The notes under the pieces are model-generated. The model made no database searches. It was not told the origin of the DNA and was given only the letters and a program-made list of their open reading frames with translations. DNA of 64,000 nucleotides from Anaerolineales bacterium (lineage in GTDB: Bacteria; Chloroflexota; Anaerolineae; Anaerolineales; UBA11858): positions 1 through 64,000 of the forward strand of contig JANQED010000033.1 of assembly GCA_028278545.1 (NCBI GenBank), in the 5' to 3' direction. Positions 6,455-15,022 of this stretch are shown in pieces. The stretch's first letter is position 1; each line of letters begins with the position of its first letter. Made by a program: the position numbers and the translations under genes.

Positions 6455-9256
6455 ATGACAGAAAACACAATGACCACCTACGAGGATCAAGCGGAGTCGC
6501 TCGAGGAGTTGACCCCTGAAATGCTCATGGAGGCGGGCGATGCCCTCTCCAAGTCGCTGTTGTTTGCCTTGGGGCGCGACTACCTGGATGGCCCTATCTT
6601 CTCCAATGATTACGTACGTATGGATGATGATGTTGGTGAGCAGCTCTCCCAACAACCTGATCTAGCCATTCTGGAGCTAGAACAGGTGGGCAAGCCGGTC
6701 ACAGAGAATATGAGCGAATACTTCACCGCCATCCAGACTTCCCTGGCAGCCTGCCATGACCCGCGCTACGCTTTGATCTTCATGATTTCCAGCGATGGTT
6801 TGCGCAACCGCATTTATATCGGCGTGGTGGCCCGGGAGTCGGGCACACAACCGCGTCTCTTCGCCGACCAATTGGGCCAATTCCTATGTTCCAACTGGCA
6901 GGGGACGCGCGTCAAAGTGGTCGATGACTACAAGGAGATCGCCGAGCGTGTTCACGTGCCTTTGAGCACCTACCGACATGTGCGCGCTTTTACCGGCATC
7001 CCCTCCACCAAAACCGTCGATCAGGCCCAGAATTACCCTCAAAGCCTGGATCGTTTCATGCGCGGTCTGCGGGGAAAGCCCTATCTCTATATGGTCATAG
7101 CAGAGCCGCTGCCTGAACGCGATGTGGGCGAGATCATTTCTTCCTGTCATACCTTATCGGGCCAGGTGCATGCTTTCACCAGGTCAACCTTGCAACGCAG
7201 CAGCAGCAGCGGAAGAACCGAAAGCACCTCCCAGTCGGAAAGCGAAACAGAATCGACCGGAAAATCCAAAGGGACTTCAGGGAGTGTAACCGAGGGTGCC
7301 AGCAAAGGCGTCTTGGGGACGGAAATGGCGAAATCATCCGGCCTGTCCAAGGGGCTTAAAGGGGTCGGCTTGGGCGCGGTGTCGGCCATGTTGGTCGCTG
7401 CGGGAGGCCCCTTTTTGCTTTCGGGGATGTTGGGCATGTTCGGGCAGCTTTTGCCCTCCTCCAGCAGTTCCTCTGTGCGCGGTAAAAGCATGACGGAGTC
7501 TGAAACCAGCGGCCGCACCACCGGGCAGACCACCTCCGAAGGGGCCTCTTCCAGTGAATCGCTTTCCTTTGGGCGCGAATATCTCAACAGGCACGCCGAG
7601 GCCTGTGAAAAGGTGCTCGATCAAACCGTGGAGCGCTTCGAAGCTGCCAAGGCCCAGGGATGTTGGAATGTAGGGGTCTATCTGATCAGCGATCAGGGTG
7701 AGACGGCGGCCCAGGCCCAGGCCCAGCTCAAGGCTTTAGTGAGCGGTGAGAAAACCGCCTTCGAACCTATGCGCGTGCACGACCTCTCCCCGGTGTGGGA
7801 TGGGCAGGCGCAGGTTGCCCTAGATTCTTTTCACCACCCCCCACTGAAATTATTCACCCCCGGTGAGAGCGAGGCTATCCAGCATCCCATCGGGGATGCA
7901 TTTGAGGGCCTGACCACGCCCATGAACACCGAGGAGCTTTCGCTGCTGGCTAATCTACCTTTGCGAGAGATGCCCGGTATGCCCATGCAGCCGACGGCTT
8001 TTTTCAGCCTCAACCCTCCGGTGCCGGAAGACCCGGCTAATGTGCTCGGACTGGGGTACCTGCTGGAGGGCGGTGAGGAGGTCGCTGGGCTGGGCTATGA
8101 TGTTGACTTGGACTCACTGACCCGGCATATTTTCATCACCGGGATCACCGGCAGCGGCAAGTCCAACACCTGCCGCCGCATCATCAGCGAGTTGATGGAA
8201 CGCGGGAAGAACTTCCTGGTCATCGAACCAGCCAAAGACGAGTACGTGCAGTTGGCTTTGGCTTACAACCAGGCCGGGACATTCGATCGCGAGATCGCCG
8301 TCTACATGCCCGGACGCAGTGAATGGGGCGGGCAGCCTTTAGGGCAGTTGCAACTCAATCCCTTTGACATCGTTCAAATCCCAGGGGCCACCACCCAGGT
8401 CATGCCCCACCTGGATCGGCTGAAGTCGATCTTCAACGCCAGCTTCCCCATGTACGAGATCTTGCCGGTGATCCTGGAAGAGGCGCTGGTGGATCTCTAC
8501 GACAGCCAGGGCTGGCTGGAGGAGACCTTGCCCCCGGACGGCATCGGCCGCCCGACCCTGGAGCAGCTTCACAATCGCATTTCCGGCCTGGTGCGCGCCA
8601 AAGGCTACGAGGAGCGCATCACGGCCAACATCACTGCCGCGCTGCGCACGCGCATCGGCAGCTTGCTGCGCGGCTGGAAAGGCCAACTCTTCGACCAGCC
8701 TTTCTCGACCCCTTGGGCCGATCTCTTCGACCGCCCGGTGGTGGTCAATTTGCAGTACCTGGGCGACGATGCCGATAAGTGCTTCACCATGGCCTTGCTC
8801 CTGAACTTCATGTACGAATATCGTCAGGCGCAGCATGAGAGCCTCGGCTCACCCGAGTCCAGCGAACTGCGCCATCTGGCGATCATCGAGGAGGCTCATC
8901 GGGTGCTGCGCTCTGCCCCTCAGCGAGCTGATTCCGCCAACCCTCAGGCCAAAATGGGGGAGATGTTCGCCGACATCCTGGCGGAAATCCGCGCTTATGG
9001 GCAGGGCATGGCGATTATCGACCAGGTACCCGCCAAGCTGGTGCCCGACGCGATTAAGAACACCAATCTCAAGATCATCCATCGTTTGGTGGCCGCCGAT
9101 GACCGTCAGGCCATGGCCGGTGCGTTGGCGCTCACCGAGGATCAAGCCCAGGTCATCGCCCGGCTCAAAGTCGGCCAGGCGATTGTGTGCGGCATTCAGG
9201 ATGATATGGCTTCCTGGGTCAAGGTGGCTTATACCCCCCTGCCGAAACTTCAGTAG
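6455..9256 (+). CDS. HerA/FtsK-like ATP-binding protein with Ser-rich insert
   Basis: 933 aa. The C-terminal half (about 545-920) is a HerA/VirB4-type ATPase: Walker A GITGSGKS (563-570), Walker B LAIIEEAH (808-815), and the downstream MAIIDQVPAKLVPDAIKNTNLKIIHRL typical of this group (here cited as MAIIDQVPAK and IKNTNLKIIH). The N-terminal half is unlike known helicases. Two Ser/Thr/Gly-rich stretches (about 243-300 and 335-372) flank a hydrophobic Gly-rich segment (301-334) that could insert in a membrane or oligomerise. Start ATG 6455 has GGGAGG 8 nt upstream. It is followed 12 nt later by a small Cys-motif gene and leads into the radical-SAM cluster. It may be a DNA- or protein-translocating motor; the role is inferred. 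Confidence 0.85.
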   Translation: MTENTMTTYEDQAESLEELTPEMLMEAGDALSKSLLFALGRDYLDGPIFSNDYVRMDDDVGEQLSQQPDLAILELEQVGKPVTENMSEYFTAIQTSLAACHDPRYALIFMISSDGLRNRIYIGVVARESGTQPRLFADQLGQFLCSNWQGTRVKVVDDYKEIAERVHVPLSTYRHVRAFTGIPSTKTVDQAQNYPQSLDRFMRGLRGKPYLYMVIAEPLPERDVGEIISSCHTLSGQVHAFTRSTLQRSSSSGRTESTSQSESETESTGKSKGTSGSVTEGASKGVLGTEMAKSSGLSKGLKGVGLGAVSAMLVAAGGPFLLSGMLGMFGQLLPSSSSSSVRGKSMTESETSGRTTGQTTSEGASSSESLSFGREYLNRHAEACEKVLDQTVERFEAAKAQGCWNVGVYLISDQGETAAQAQAQLKALVSGEKTAFEPMRVHDLSPVWDGQAQVALDSFHHPPLKLFTPGESEAIQHPIGDAFEGLTTPMNTEELSLLANLPLREMPGMPMQPTAFFSLNPPVPEDPANVLGLGYLLEGGEEVAGLGYDVDLDSLTRHIFITGITGSGKSNTCRRIISELMERGKNFLVIEPAKDEYVQLALAYNQAGTFDREIAVYMPGRSEWGGQPLGQLQLNPFDIVQIPGATTQVMPHLDRLKSIFNASFPMYEILPVILEEALVDLYDSQGWLEETLPPDGIGRPTLEQLHNRISGLVRAKGYEERITANITAALRTRIGSLLRGWKGQLFDQPFSTPWADLFDRPVVVNLQYLGDDADKCFTMALLLNFMYEYRQAQHESLGSPESSELRHLAIIEEAHRVLRSAPQRADSANPQAKMGEMFADILAEIRAYGQGMAIIDQVPAKLVPDAIKNTNLKIIHRLVAADDRQAMAGALALTEDQAQVIARLKVGQAIVCGIQDDMASWVKVAYTPLPKLQ

Positions 9257-9268
9257 CCCGGAGCGAAT

Positions 9269-9949
9269 ATGAACGACAGAATTCCCACCGCTAAGATCAA
9301 GCAAACCATCATCTATCTCTGTATTCTTTCCTACACTCAACCAGGGCGCGTGGCTGAAATGGGATCGGCTGCTGATGTTTTGAAAGGCGAGATTGGGGAT
9401 GATCTCTGGCGCCGGGCCCTATTACAGGCCTGCAAGTTGATCGTCGCTTTTCAGCAGGCCTCGCGCGACCCTGACATGGCTTTGGTTGAGAGGTTGGCCG
9501 ATGCAGCCCTGAGTGCGGATTCGTCCCCTGAGGCTTGCCGCGCTTTTCAGGAACAAATGCAGGCGCTTGCCCAACTCCCCGGGCGCGCCAAAGAAAGCAA
9601 TCGTCTGCATCGCAAGAAAGGCTGCCGGTTTTGTGAAGTCCCCTGCCGGTACGGCTATTTCACCCTGATCTCTGAGCCCAATTTCGAAGAATTGCAACAG
9701 GCCCTGGAGGCAGAAAACCGTAAACCTTCTGGGGAGCGGCAGCCCATCCAGGCAGTTTGGAAGTACACGCTGGAGCATCTCTCAGGGGCTCTGGACGCGG
9801 GTCAATGGCATGTCCCCGTGGATCACGTGGGGAATCTGGCATATTGCCTGTTGATGTTGTCTACGACCAAGTCTCGCTTTGCGTTTCCAGAAGAGGTTGT
9901 CAAGAGATTTCAAGAGCAGAACCAACAGTGGATTGAACATTATCGTTGA
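9269..9949 (+). CDS. Uncharacterised protein with CxxCxxxC motif
   Basis: 226 aa, soluble, mostly predicted helical by eye. I do not recognise a family. The most distinctive part is KKGCRFCEVPCRYGYF, with C119, C122 and C126 in a CxxCxxxC spacing that could bind zinc or an Fe-S cluster together with a fourth ligand. It starts 12 nt after the HerA-like gene and is very likely co-transcribed with it, so it may be a dedicated partner of that ATPase. The 135 bp to the next gene separate it from the acidic protein. No transmembrane segment or signal peptide is visible. Confidence 0.75.
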   Translation: MNDRIPTAKIKQTIIYLCILSYTQPGRVAEMGSAADVLKGEIGDDLWRRALLQACKLIVAFQQASRDPDMALVERLADAALSADSSPEACRAFQEQMQALAQLPGRAKESNRLHRKKGCRFCEVPCRYGYFTLISEPNFEELQQALEAENRKPSGERQPIQAVWKYTLEHLSGALDAGQWHVPVDHVGNLAYCLLMLSTTKSRFAFPEEVVKRFQEQNQQWIEHYR

Positions 9950-10084
9950 ATGTTACTTCTTGGAGTGGGGCGGCGACTAAAGATTCAGGCAATCGCCTGA
10001 GGGCCGTGATCCGTAGCACTCGAAAAATCCCCTCAGCGCGAGTTCTCATCATTATATGCCCTTTCCGGGCGAAGGAGTGAAAAT
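9950..10084 (+). promoter_or_regulatory. Leader region of acidic protein 1
   Basis: Holds a short hairpin TCAGGC-AATC-GCCTGA (9985-10000) and the decamer GGCGACTAAA (9972-9981), which recurs before acidic protein 2 (14357-14366). A small GCCC/GGGC stem precedes the ribosome binding site GAAGGAGTG. No clear sigma-70 promoter is visible. Confidence 0.35.
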
Positions 10085-10615
10085 ATGCAAGAACTAGAAA
10101 GCATCCAACCCGAAGAAAGTCAGGAAGACCGGGAAGCCGTTGAGGCAACTGAAGCCGTCGAAGCTGCGGAGGTTGTCGAAGAGCAGGCTCTTGACGATGC
10201 TACCCACGATCCCGGTGCCCGCGTCGAAGAGACGCAGTCCTACGAACAGGCCGAAGCCGTCGAAAGCGCCCTGGATGAGGCCGTAAGCAGCGCCGAAGAA
10301 GCCGTCGAGTTGCCAGATCCCGGCCCGCCGCCCGAATCGATGGAAGAGGACGAAGAGCGCGGCGGCGTGCTGCCTGTACCGATCCCCGAACCGGCCATGG
10401 AAGAAGAAGACCCTGGCCGTGAGGCCCCCGAGGCCGTCGAGGAACGCGAGCCTGTCTCAGCCGAGGAAGTGCTCGAAACCCTCTCCGAGGAGCAAAAGGC
10501 GGCACTGGATGGTTTGGACCCCGGAGATAAGGAAGCCTTGTTGCGCGTGATCGGGCAATCACAGGAAATTCTCCCCGACCAGGTGCCAGGCCATTCCGGG
10601 GGCTTCATTTACTAG
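10085..10615 (+). CDS. Acidic protein 1, candidate radical-SAM substrate or precursor
   Basis: 176 aa, extremely Glu-rich, no Cys, no signal peptide. Its N-terminal 60 residues (IQPEES ... EEQALDDATHDPGARVEET ... EQAEAVESAL) match acidic proteins 2 and 3 encoded just beyond the radical-SAM genes. The rest is Pro/Glu-rich low complexity, then a short helical segment (about 124-160) and a C-terminus ending GHSGGFIY. A shared N-terminus with divergent C-termini, next to radical-SAM enzymes with a PqqD-like domain, is the arrangement expected of leader plus variable core in a ribosomally made, modified product. It is long for a RiPP precursor, so it could instead be a structural or scaffold protein. 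RBS AAGGAGT is well placed. Confidence 0.7.
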   Translation: MQELESIQPEESQEDREAVEATEAVEAAEVVEEQALDDATHDPGARVEETQSYEQAEAVESALDEAVSSAEEAVELPDPGPPPESMEEDEERGGVLPVPIPEPAMEEEDPGREAPEAVEEREPVSAEEVLETLSEEQKAALDGLDPGDKEALLRVIGQSQEILPDQVPGHSGGFIY

Positions 10616-10644
10616 CTTCGCAAGATCGTTTTGCGAATACGGGA

Positions 10645-10677
10645 GTTCCAAATCCTGTTTATCCCCCAATTTGGAAC
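10645..10677 (+). repeat. Perfect 9-bp inverted repeat between acidic protein 1 and the first radical-SAM gene
   Basis: GTTCCAAAT (10645-10653) and ATTTGGAAC (10669-10677), 15-nt loop, no T-run. Another stem, TTCGCAA/TTGCGAA (10617-10637), lies just upstream. Both could slow transcription or protect the 3' end of the acidic-protein message. Confidence 0.5.
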
Positions 10678-10680
10678 AGT

Positions 10681-10754
10681 GTGATGCGTGAAACCTAAGT
10701 GGTGCCCGGATTTTCTCTGGGGGCGCGTGTTTCGTTATCCTTTTCACGCATCAC
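10681..10754 (+). repeat. Perfect 13-bp inverted repeat with inner hairpin
   Basis: GTGATGCGTGAAA (10681-10693) pairs exactly with TTTCACGCATCAC (10742-10754). The 48 nt between them include a further CCCGGA/TCTGGG stem. The region lies 54 nt before the radical-SAM start and may be a structured leader or attenuator that sets the ratio of substrate to enzyme. No target-site duplication supports a MITE. Confidence 0.55.
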
Positions 10755-10808
10755 CTTCCACTTTTTCTAGAAAACGCGTGTTTGCGTATTTTATGCGGCG
10801 TATTGATC

Positions 10809-11897
10809 ATGGCCTCCATCATGAATCCGAAGAGTAGCTTTCGCTGGGGGGATTTCGAAGCCCTGCGGCGCATCCCTCTTGCCACCATGGGCGTTTTTAT
10901 GTCTTCCTATTGCCCGGTGGAATGCGCACATTGTGCCGTTTCGGCGTCTTCCCGCTTGGTGGAGAGATCGCCTGAACCAATGATCCGCGGTGTAGAGGAA
11001 ATGGTCCAGGTACCCGGCTTGGAAGCGGTTGCCGTAACGGGAGGTGAACCATTCGCCGAGGTCGAGCTGCTGAAAACCCTCACGACGTTGGTACACAACG
11101 CCGGAAAGCGGGTGGTCATCTACACTTCCGGGTACTGGGGCAGGGCGGACACCCTGGAAAGCGTTGCGCCTGTACTGCACTCGGTTGACGGCCTGATCCT
11201 GGGCATGGACTTGTATCACCGTGCCCATATACCCGATGGCGACCTGATCAACGCTATGAGAATCGCCCGGGATTATGGGGCCTGGGTTGCCCCACAGGTG
11301 ATTTACTGCGTTGATGGAGATGCTCACCTGGCCTATGCACGTTCAATCCTGGAAGAGGCCTATGGCGCGCGATGGGAAACCCACGCCACGATTGTGAAAA
11401 ATCCACCTGTGCCGAGTGGCCGGGCTGAGAATATCAAATCGTTCAACCATTTTGGCAGCCCTCTCGGAGGATATTGCTACAGCATCAATGGCCCGACGCT
11501 CTTGCGCGATGGTACGCTGGCTGCTTGCTGCAACGAAGATATCGTTCTGCACAGAGGGCCGAGGCAATTGCGGGTTGAATACAGGGGCAGTTTTCACCAA
11601 TCCCTGGAGGAGCTTGAACGCCGACCCATTCTGGGTTACCTGCGCAAGCTTCCCCCAACAGTCCTTGCGTCTCTGGCATCTCGATGCTTGAAATCCGAAG
11701 ATTCGGTTCAGCCTGCCCGGTTGTGCCAGGCGTGCTGGGCTTTTGCCGACCGATACGCGTGCATGGACGACTCCCAGAAAGAACGATTTGCGGAAATGGT
11801 CGATATTTACCTTGAGATTCAGGGATCTCCTCAAGAACATTCGCGCGGCGAACTTCTCTTCGATGTGGCCGAGCCGGAGCAGGTGAGCCATGTATAA
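10809..11897 (+). CDS. Radical SAM protein A
   Basis: 362 aa from ATG 10809. TTG 10782 and ATG 10821 are alternatives, none with a good ribosome binding site. The [4Fe-4S]-SAM motif is C35-PVE-C39-AH-C42, with GGEP at 78-81, so the radical-SAM core is intact. The C-terminal third has further Cys that could bind auxiliary clusters, as in SPASM/twitch enzymes: YCYS, AACC, then LCQAC and YAC. It is a paralogue of radical SAM C (13234), sharing the xxCC and CxxC features. Its last 8 nt overlap radical SAM B, showing an operon. Likely reaction: radical modification of a peptide or protein, with the flanking acidic proteins as the suggested substrates. Confidence 0.85.
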   Translation: MASIMNPKSSFRWGDFEALRRIPLATMGVFMSSYCPVECAHCAVSASSRLVERSPEPMIRGVEEMVQVPGLEAVAVTGGEPFAEVELLKTLTTLVHNAGKRVVIYTSGYWGRADTLESVAPVLHSVDGLILGMDLYHRAHIPDGDLINAMRIARDYGAWVAPQVIYCVDGDAHLAYARSILEEAYGARWETHATIVKNPPVPSGRAENIKSFNHFGSPLGGYCYSINGPTLLRDGTLAACCNEDIVLHRGPRQLRVEYRGSFHQSLEELERRPILGYLRKLPPTVLASLASRCLKSEDSVQPARLCQACWAFADRYACMDDSQKERFAEMVDIYLEIQGSPQEHSRGELLFDVAEPEQVSHV

Positions 11898-13230
11898 CGT
11901 CTTTTTGCTCAGCACCTGCAATCTTCGCTGCGGATACTGTTTTGCCGATGAAGTCATGGGACGCGCCCCGAGCCAGGGGAACGCGCCCGGCGACGCTGCG
12001 AGCATGATGAGCATAGAGGATTACGAGCGCATCCTTGACTTCCTAGAGGCAAGCCAGATCGGGATTGTTTCGTTGATCGGGGGCGAGCCGACCTTACACC
12101 CCGACTTTTTCAACATTGTTGAACTGAGCCTTGAGAGAGGCTTTTCTGTTAGCATCAAGAGCAATGCGGTCTGGAAGGAGGATGTCAGGCGAGAAATTGA
12201 TCTTTTGCCTGATGAGGGCGTTCACTTCTTGTTGAATATCAACCAACCGGCGGCTTTGGGTACACGTCTCTGGCAACGAGTAGCTAGAGATGTAGCTCAG
12301 CTAAAAGGCAGGAGCTTAGATTTCCAATTCAACATCGACCGGGCAGATTTCGAATATCAAACCATCTTAGAGCTAGCGAGCGAGGTCGGGCCAGGGAAGA
12401 TCGTCTGGTCTCTCAGCAACCTGGTAAAGGGAACAGCGAGTGGTTCTTTCGCTGATCCGCTTGCCGTCCGCGAAAAGTACTCCGAGAGGCTTTTGGCATT
12501 TATCCGTGAGGCCGGAAAACGCGGCGTTAAGACCCTGGGGGTGCATGGGATTACCTCTTGCATGTTTGCGGAGCAGGATTATCGCGAACTGCTGGCCAAC
12601 GGAGGCAGGCTGGAGTCTACCTGCACTCCGGTCTTCGATATCCTCCCGGACTTATCCGTCCTGTTTTGTTTTCCAATGAGCGGGTATTGGGGAAAGAAAT
12701 ACATCTATGATTACAGCTCTTTGCAGGAGCTAAATATGGAGTTCCAAGAGACATTGGCATTCATGCGCAGTGACCTCTACCCGCTGGCAGAATGCCACGA
12801 ATGCGAATATGCTCGCCAGGAGATATGCCACGGTGGCTGCATTGCTCAACACTTAGACGGTAACCAAACACCAGCACTCATTGAAAATCATTTTTTCGAT
12901 CACATTCCATTCTTATCAAAGCACTTCAGGGTCCTGAAGAAATCGCTGAATGGCAATGCCCAACCCAAGGAAGTCTGTTTCCTTGACGACATGCGGTCTG
13001 GGAAGCAGTACGAGATCGACCGAATGCTCTATTCCCTGTTGAACTCAATGGATGGGCAGAAATCCTTTGCTGATCTGTATCATGAGGTCTTTCTTAGATT
13101 CGAGGAAAATACAGCAGTTGAAAGCATTTATCAAGATGTCATCACACAACTCATCAACCGAGGCGTGCTGGTATTGAAACCGCTTAGAAAGCACGATGCT
13201 CGTATCGCTGCACCCCATCCGAAGGCATAG
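11890..13230 (+). CDS. Radical SAM/SPASM protein B with C-terminal PqqD-like domain
   Basis: 446 aa, start inside the end of the previous gene. Core motif C10-NLR-C14-GY-C17 and GGEP 64-67. A SPASM-like Cys set follows: C224, C245, C260 and CHEC ... ICHGGC (302, 305, 313, 317), typical of peptide-modifying enzymes that carry two auxiliary clusters. Residues about 365-430 (YEIDRMLYSLLNSMDGQ ... VITQLINRGVLVL) look like a PqqD-type winged helix, the RiPP recognition element that binds precursor leaders. Core, SPASM and recognition domain in one chain make this the strongest evidence that the cluster modifies a ribosomal peptide or protein. Confidence 0.88.
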   Translation: MYNVFLLSTCNLRCGYCFADEVMGRAPSQGNAPGDAASMMSIEDYERILDFLEASQIGIVSLIGGEPTLHPDFFNIVELSLERGFSVSIKSNAVWKEDVRREIDLLPDEGVHFLLNINQPAALGTRLWQRVARDVAQLKGRSLDFQFNIDRADFEYQTILELASEVGPGKIVWSLSNLVKGTASGSFADPLAVREKYSERLLAFIREAGKRGVKTLGVHGITSCMFAEQDYRELLANGGRLESTCTPVFDILPDLSVLFCFPMSGYWGKKYIYDYSSLQELNMEFQETLAFMRSDLYPLAECHECEYARQEICHGGCIAQHLDGNQTPALIENHFFDHIPFLSKHFRVLKKSLNGNAQPKEVCFLDDMRSGKQYEIDRMLYSLLNSMDGQKSFADLYHEVFLRFEENTAVESIYQDVITQLINRGVLVLKPLRKHDARIAAPHPKA

Positions 13231-13233
13231 ATC

Positions 13234-14310
13234 ATGGACATATACGATTTGATCCAAAGCTCCGACCTAAAGCATCTGCGATTTGGTTTCTACAAATTGG
13301 TCTACATCCGACCGACCCAGTTTTGCCCAGCCAGCTGCCGTCACTGCTCGGCCAGGTCAAGCCCAGGCACCCAGCGTACCGCGGAAGTGGAAAGACTGGA
13401 AAAATGGGTGACTTCGATTACGGATTTACCGGAGGTCGAATGGATTGGCGTGGAGGGGGGAGAGCCATTTGCTGCCCCAGCGCAGTTGGAAATGATCCTG
13501 CAGGTTGCCCAGGAGCGGGGCGTTTTTACATCGGTCTTGACCAATGCCTATTGGGCCAAAGATGAGCGCCGGGCTAGAGAGGTCCTGAAAAACTACCCCA
13601 AGATCAACTTCCTCATCATCAGCGCGGATGAATTCCATGAAGAGTATATCCCCCTCTCCAGGGTCGTGGCGGCATTGCGCGCTGCCCGAGATTACGTCGA
13701 CCGGCTGGGGGTTCAGATCTGCGCTGGGCCAGAATATCCCACTTTTCGGGAGAGATTCGACTGTCTGGCCGGGGACGACTTGCTTGAGAGTGTCGATATC
13801 ATCGAGGTGCCATTGCAATACATTGGCCGGGCGCAGGAAAGCGGTGTTATCCATCGGCCCGCTGAGAGTGACGAACTGCCTGAGGCGATTTGCAACTTCC
13901 TGGGGACGCCCGTTCTGAGAGAGGATGGCGTCTTTGTCGCCTGCTGCCAGCAGGATGCTGTGTTGAGCAGTCAGCCCAATTTATTCCAGCTTGGGAATCT
14001 GGATGATTGCGATGCGCTGGCGTTAAAATCACGCGTCGATGCGGATGTTTATCTTCAGACTCTGAGAGTCTTTGGCCCCAAGGCAATTGCCGAGGCAGCC
14101 ATAAAACACCAGTGGGGTTGGGAGCCCCGTTCCTATCAGCAGGGAAATATCTGCGAGCTGTGCCTGCACCTGGCGAGCGACCAGCAGGTGGTGGAGGGTT
14201 TTCGCGAAGCATTCAACACGCCAGAGTATCATGATACGCTTGCCCTGGGACGCTCGATACTGTTTGATGAACCGTTGATGATGGAGTCAATGGAAGTAGA
14301 TTTGGTATAA
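13234..14310 (+). CDS. Radical SAM protein C, paralogue of A
   Basis: 358 aa, starts 3 nt after radical SAM B stops, so same operon. Cluster motif C31-PAS-C35-RH-C38; GGEP 75-78. Downstream Cys C237/C238 (FVACCQQD) and C307/C310 (ICELC) match positions in radical SAM A, which marks the two as an ancient duplication and suggests that both bind an extra cluster. It has no PqqD-like domain, so it may use the one on protein B or act on an already bound substrate. The substrate is inferred to be acidic proteins 1-3. Radical-SAM membership is certain; the subfamily is not one I can name. Confidence 0.85.
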   Translation: MDIYDLIQSSDLKHLRFGFYKLVYIRPTQFCPASCRHCSARSSPGTQRTAEVERLEKWVTSITDLPEVEWIGVEGGEPFAAPAQLEMILQVAQERGVFTSVLTNAYWAKDERRAREVLKNYPKINFLIISADEFHEEYIPLSRVVAALRAARDYVDRLGVQICAGPEYPTFRERFDCLAGDDLLESVDIIEVPLQYIGRAQESGVIHRPAESDELPEAICNFLGTPVLREDGVFVACCQQDAVLSSQPNLFQLGNLDDCDALALKSRVDADVYLQTLRVFGPKAIAEAAIKHQWGWEPRSYQQGNICELCLHLASDQQVVEGFREAFNTPEYHDTLALGRSILFDEPLMMESMEVDLV

Positions 14311-14410
14311 GCAGTTATTTAAGAGTAGAGGTTGGTGTTACCTTTCACATCAATTTGGCGACTAAAAGAGTGGAAGAGCAATTTCAACGATCAACTCACA
14401 GGAGTAAATC
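14311..14410 (+). promoter_or_regulatory. Leader of acidic proteins 2 and 3
   Basis: Contains GGCGACTAAA (14357-14366), the same decamer found 103 nt before acidic protein 1. Here it is 45 nt before the start. Ribosome binding site ACAGGAGT precedes ATG 14411. No convincing -10/-35 pair; transcription may continue from the radical-SAM genes. Confidence 0.3.
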
Positions 14411-14998
14411 ATGAACGAACTAGAAGTCACCCAACCCGAAGAGAACCTGGAAAGCGCCGAAACCACGGAGCGCGCCGAAGGTCAAGCGCTGCAAGACGCA
14501 ACCAATGAACCCGGTGCCCGCATCGAGGAGACGCAAACCTTCGAGCAATCGGAGGCTGTCGAAGAAGCGCTGAAGGAATCTATGGAGACTGCCCAGCGAG
14601 AGGACGCCCCAGATGTGGAATTCCTCCCCCCAGCCACGGACGATGACTCGGAGATTATGAAAGATCATCCTGGCCCCGGTGGCAATGTCGCCAAGCATGA
14701 TGATCCCGCCGAGCCACAACCGCCGCCAGATGCTGAAGGTCACATTGCAGTAGCTGAATCCTCGGAACCCAGCCCCTGGGAGGGTCAGATTGAAAGGGAT
14801 CATAAGGGCAGCGGCGGTTTGGACCCAGACCTCGTGGATCGACTTACCGGATCAACCGACCCTGGTGATGATGGACCTCCACCCAATCGCGGCGACCGTT
14901 TTGAGGGCGGTGGAGAAGATGGTGGTGAAGCAACGCCCATCAACCTGCCTGCAATGCCCGATGATGACAACGAAGCCACGCCAATCAATTTGCCGTAA
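14411..14998 (+). CDS. Acidic protein 2, candidate radical-SAM substrate
   Basis: 195 aa, acidic, no Cys. Residues 25-60 (QALQDATNEPGARIEETQ, then FEQSEAVEEAL) are almost identical to acidic protein 3 and clearly related to protein 1. Residues 74-118 (SEIMKDHPGPGG ... PPPDAEGHIAVAE) are shared only with protein 3, so 2 and 3 split later. The C-terminus is short and repetitive: EATPINLP occurs twice, once at the very end, after a Gly/Glu-rich stretch. If these are precursors, EATPINLP would be the natural core candidate. It is 24 nt from acidic protein 3, so both are in one transcript. Function unproven. Confidence 0.7.
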   Translation: MNELEVTQPEENLESAETTERAEGQALQDATNEPGARIEETQTFEQSEAVEEALKESMETAQREDAPDVEFLPPATDDDSEIMKDHPGPGGNVAKHDDPAEPQPPPDAEGHIAVAESSEPSPWEGQIERDHKGSGGLDPDLVDRLTGSTDPGDDGPPPNRGDRFEGGGEDGGEATPINLPAMPDDDNEATPINLP

Positions 14999-15022
14999 GG
15001 ACAAAATGCAGGAGTCTATGCG

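Noticed and set aside
6246-6458. 70-codon open frame before the HerA-like gene
   Set aside because: No ribosome binding site, crosses a hairpin, unremarkable composition and overlaps the real start.
10681-10754. MITE insertion
   Set aside because: Perfect 13-bp ends are present, but no target-site duplication or related transposase is seen in the window. Left open as a test only.
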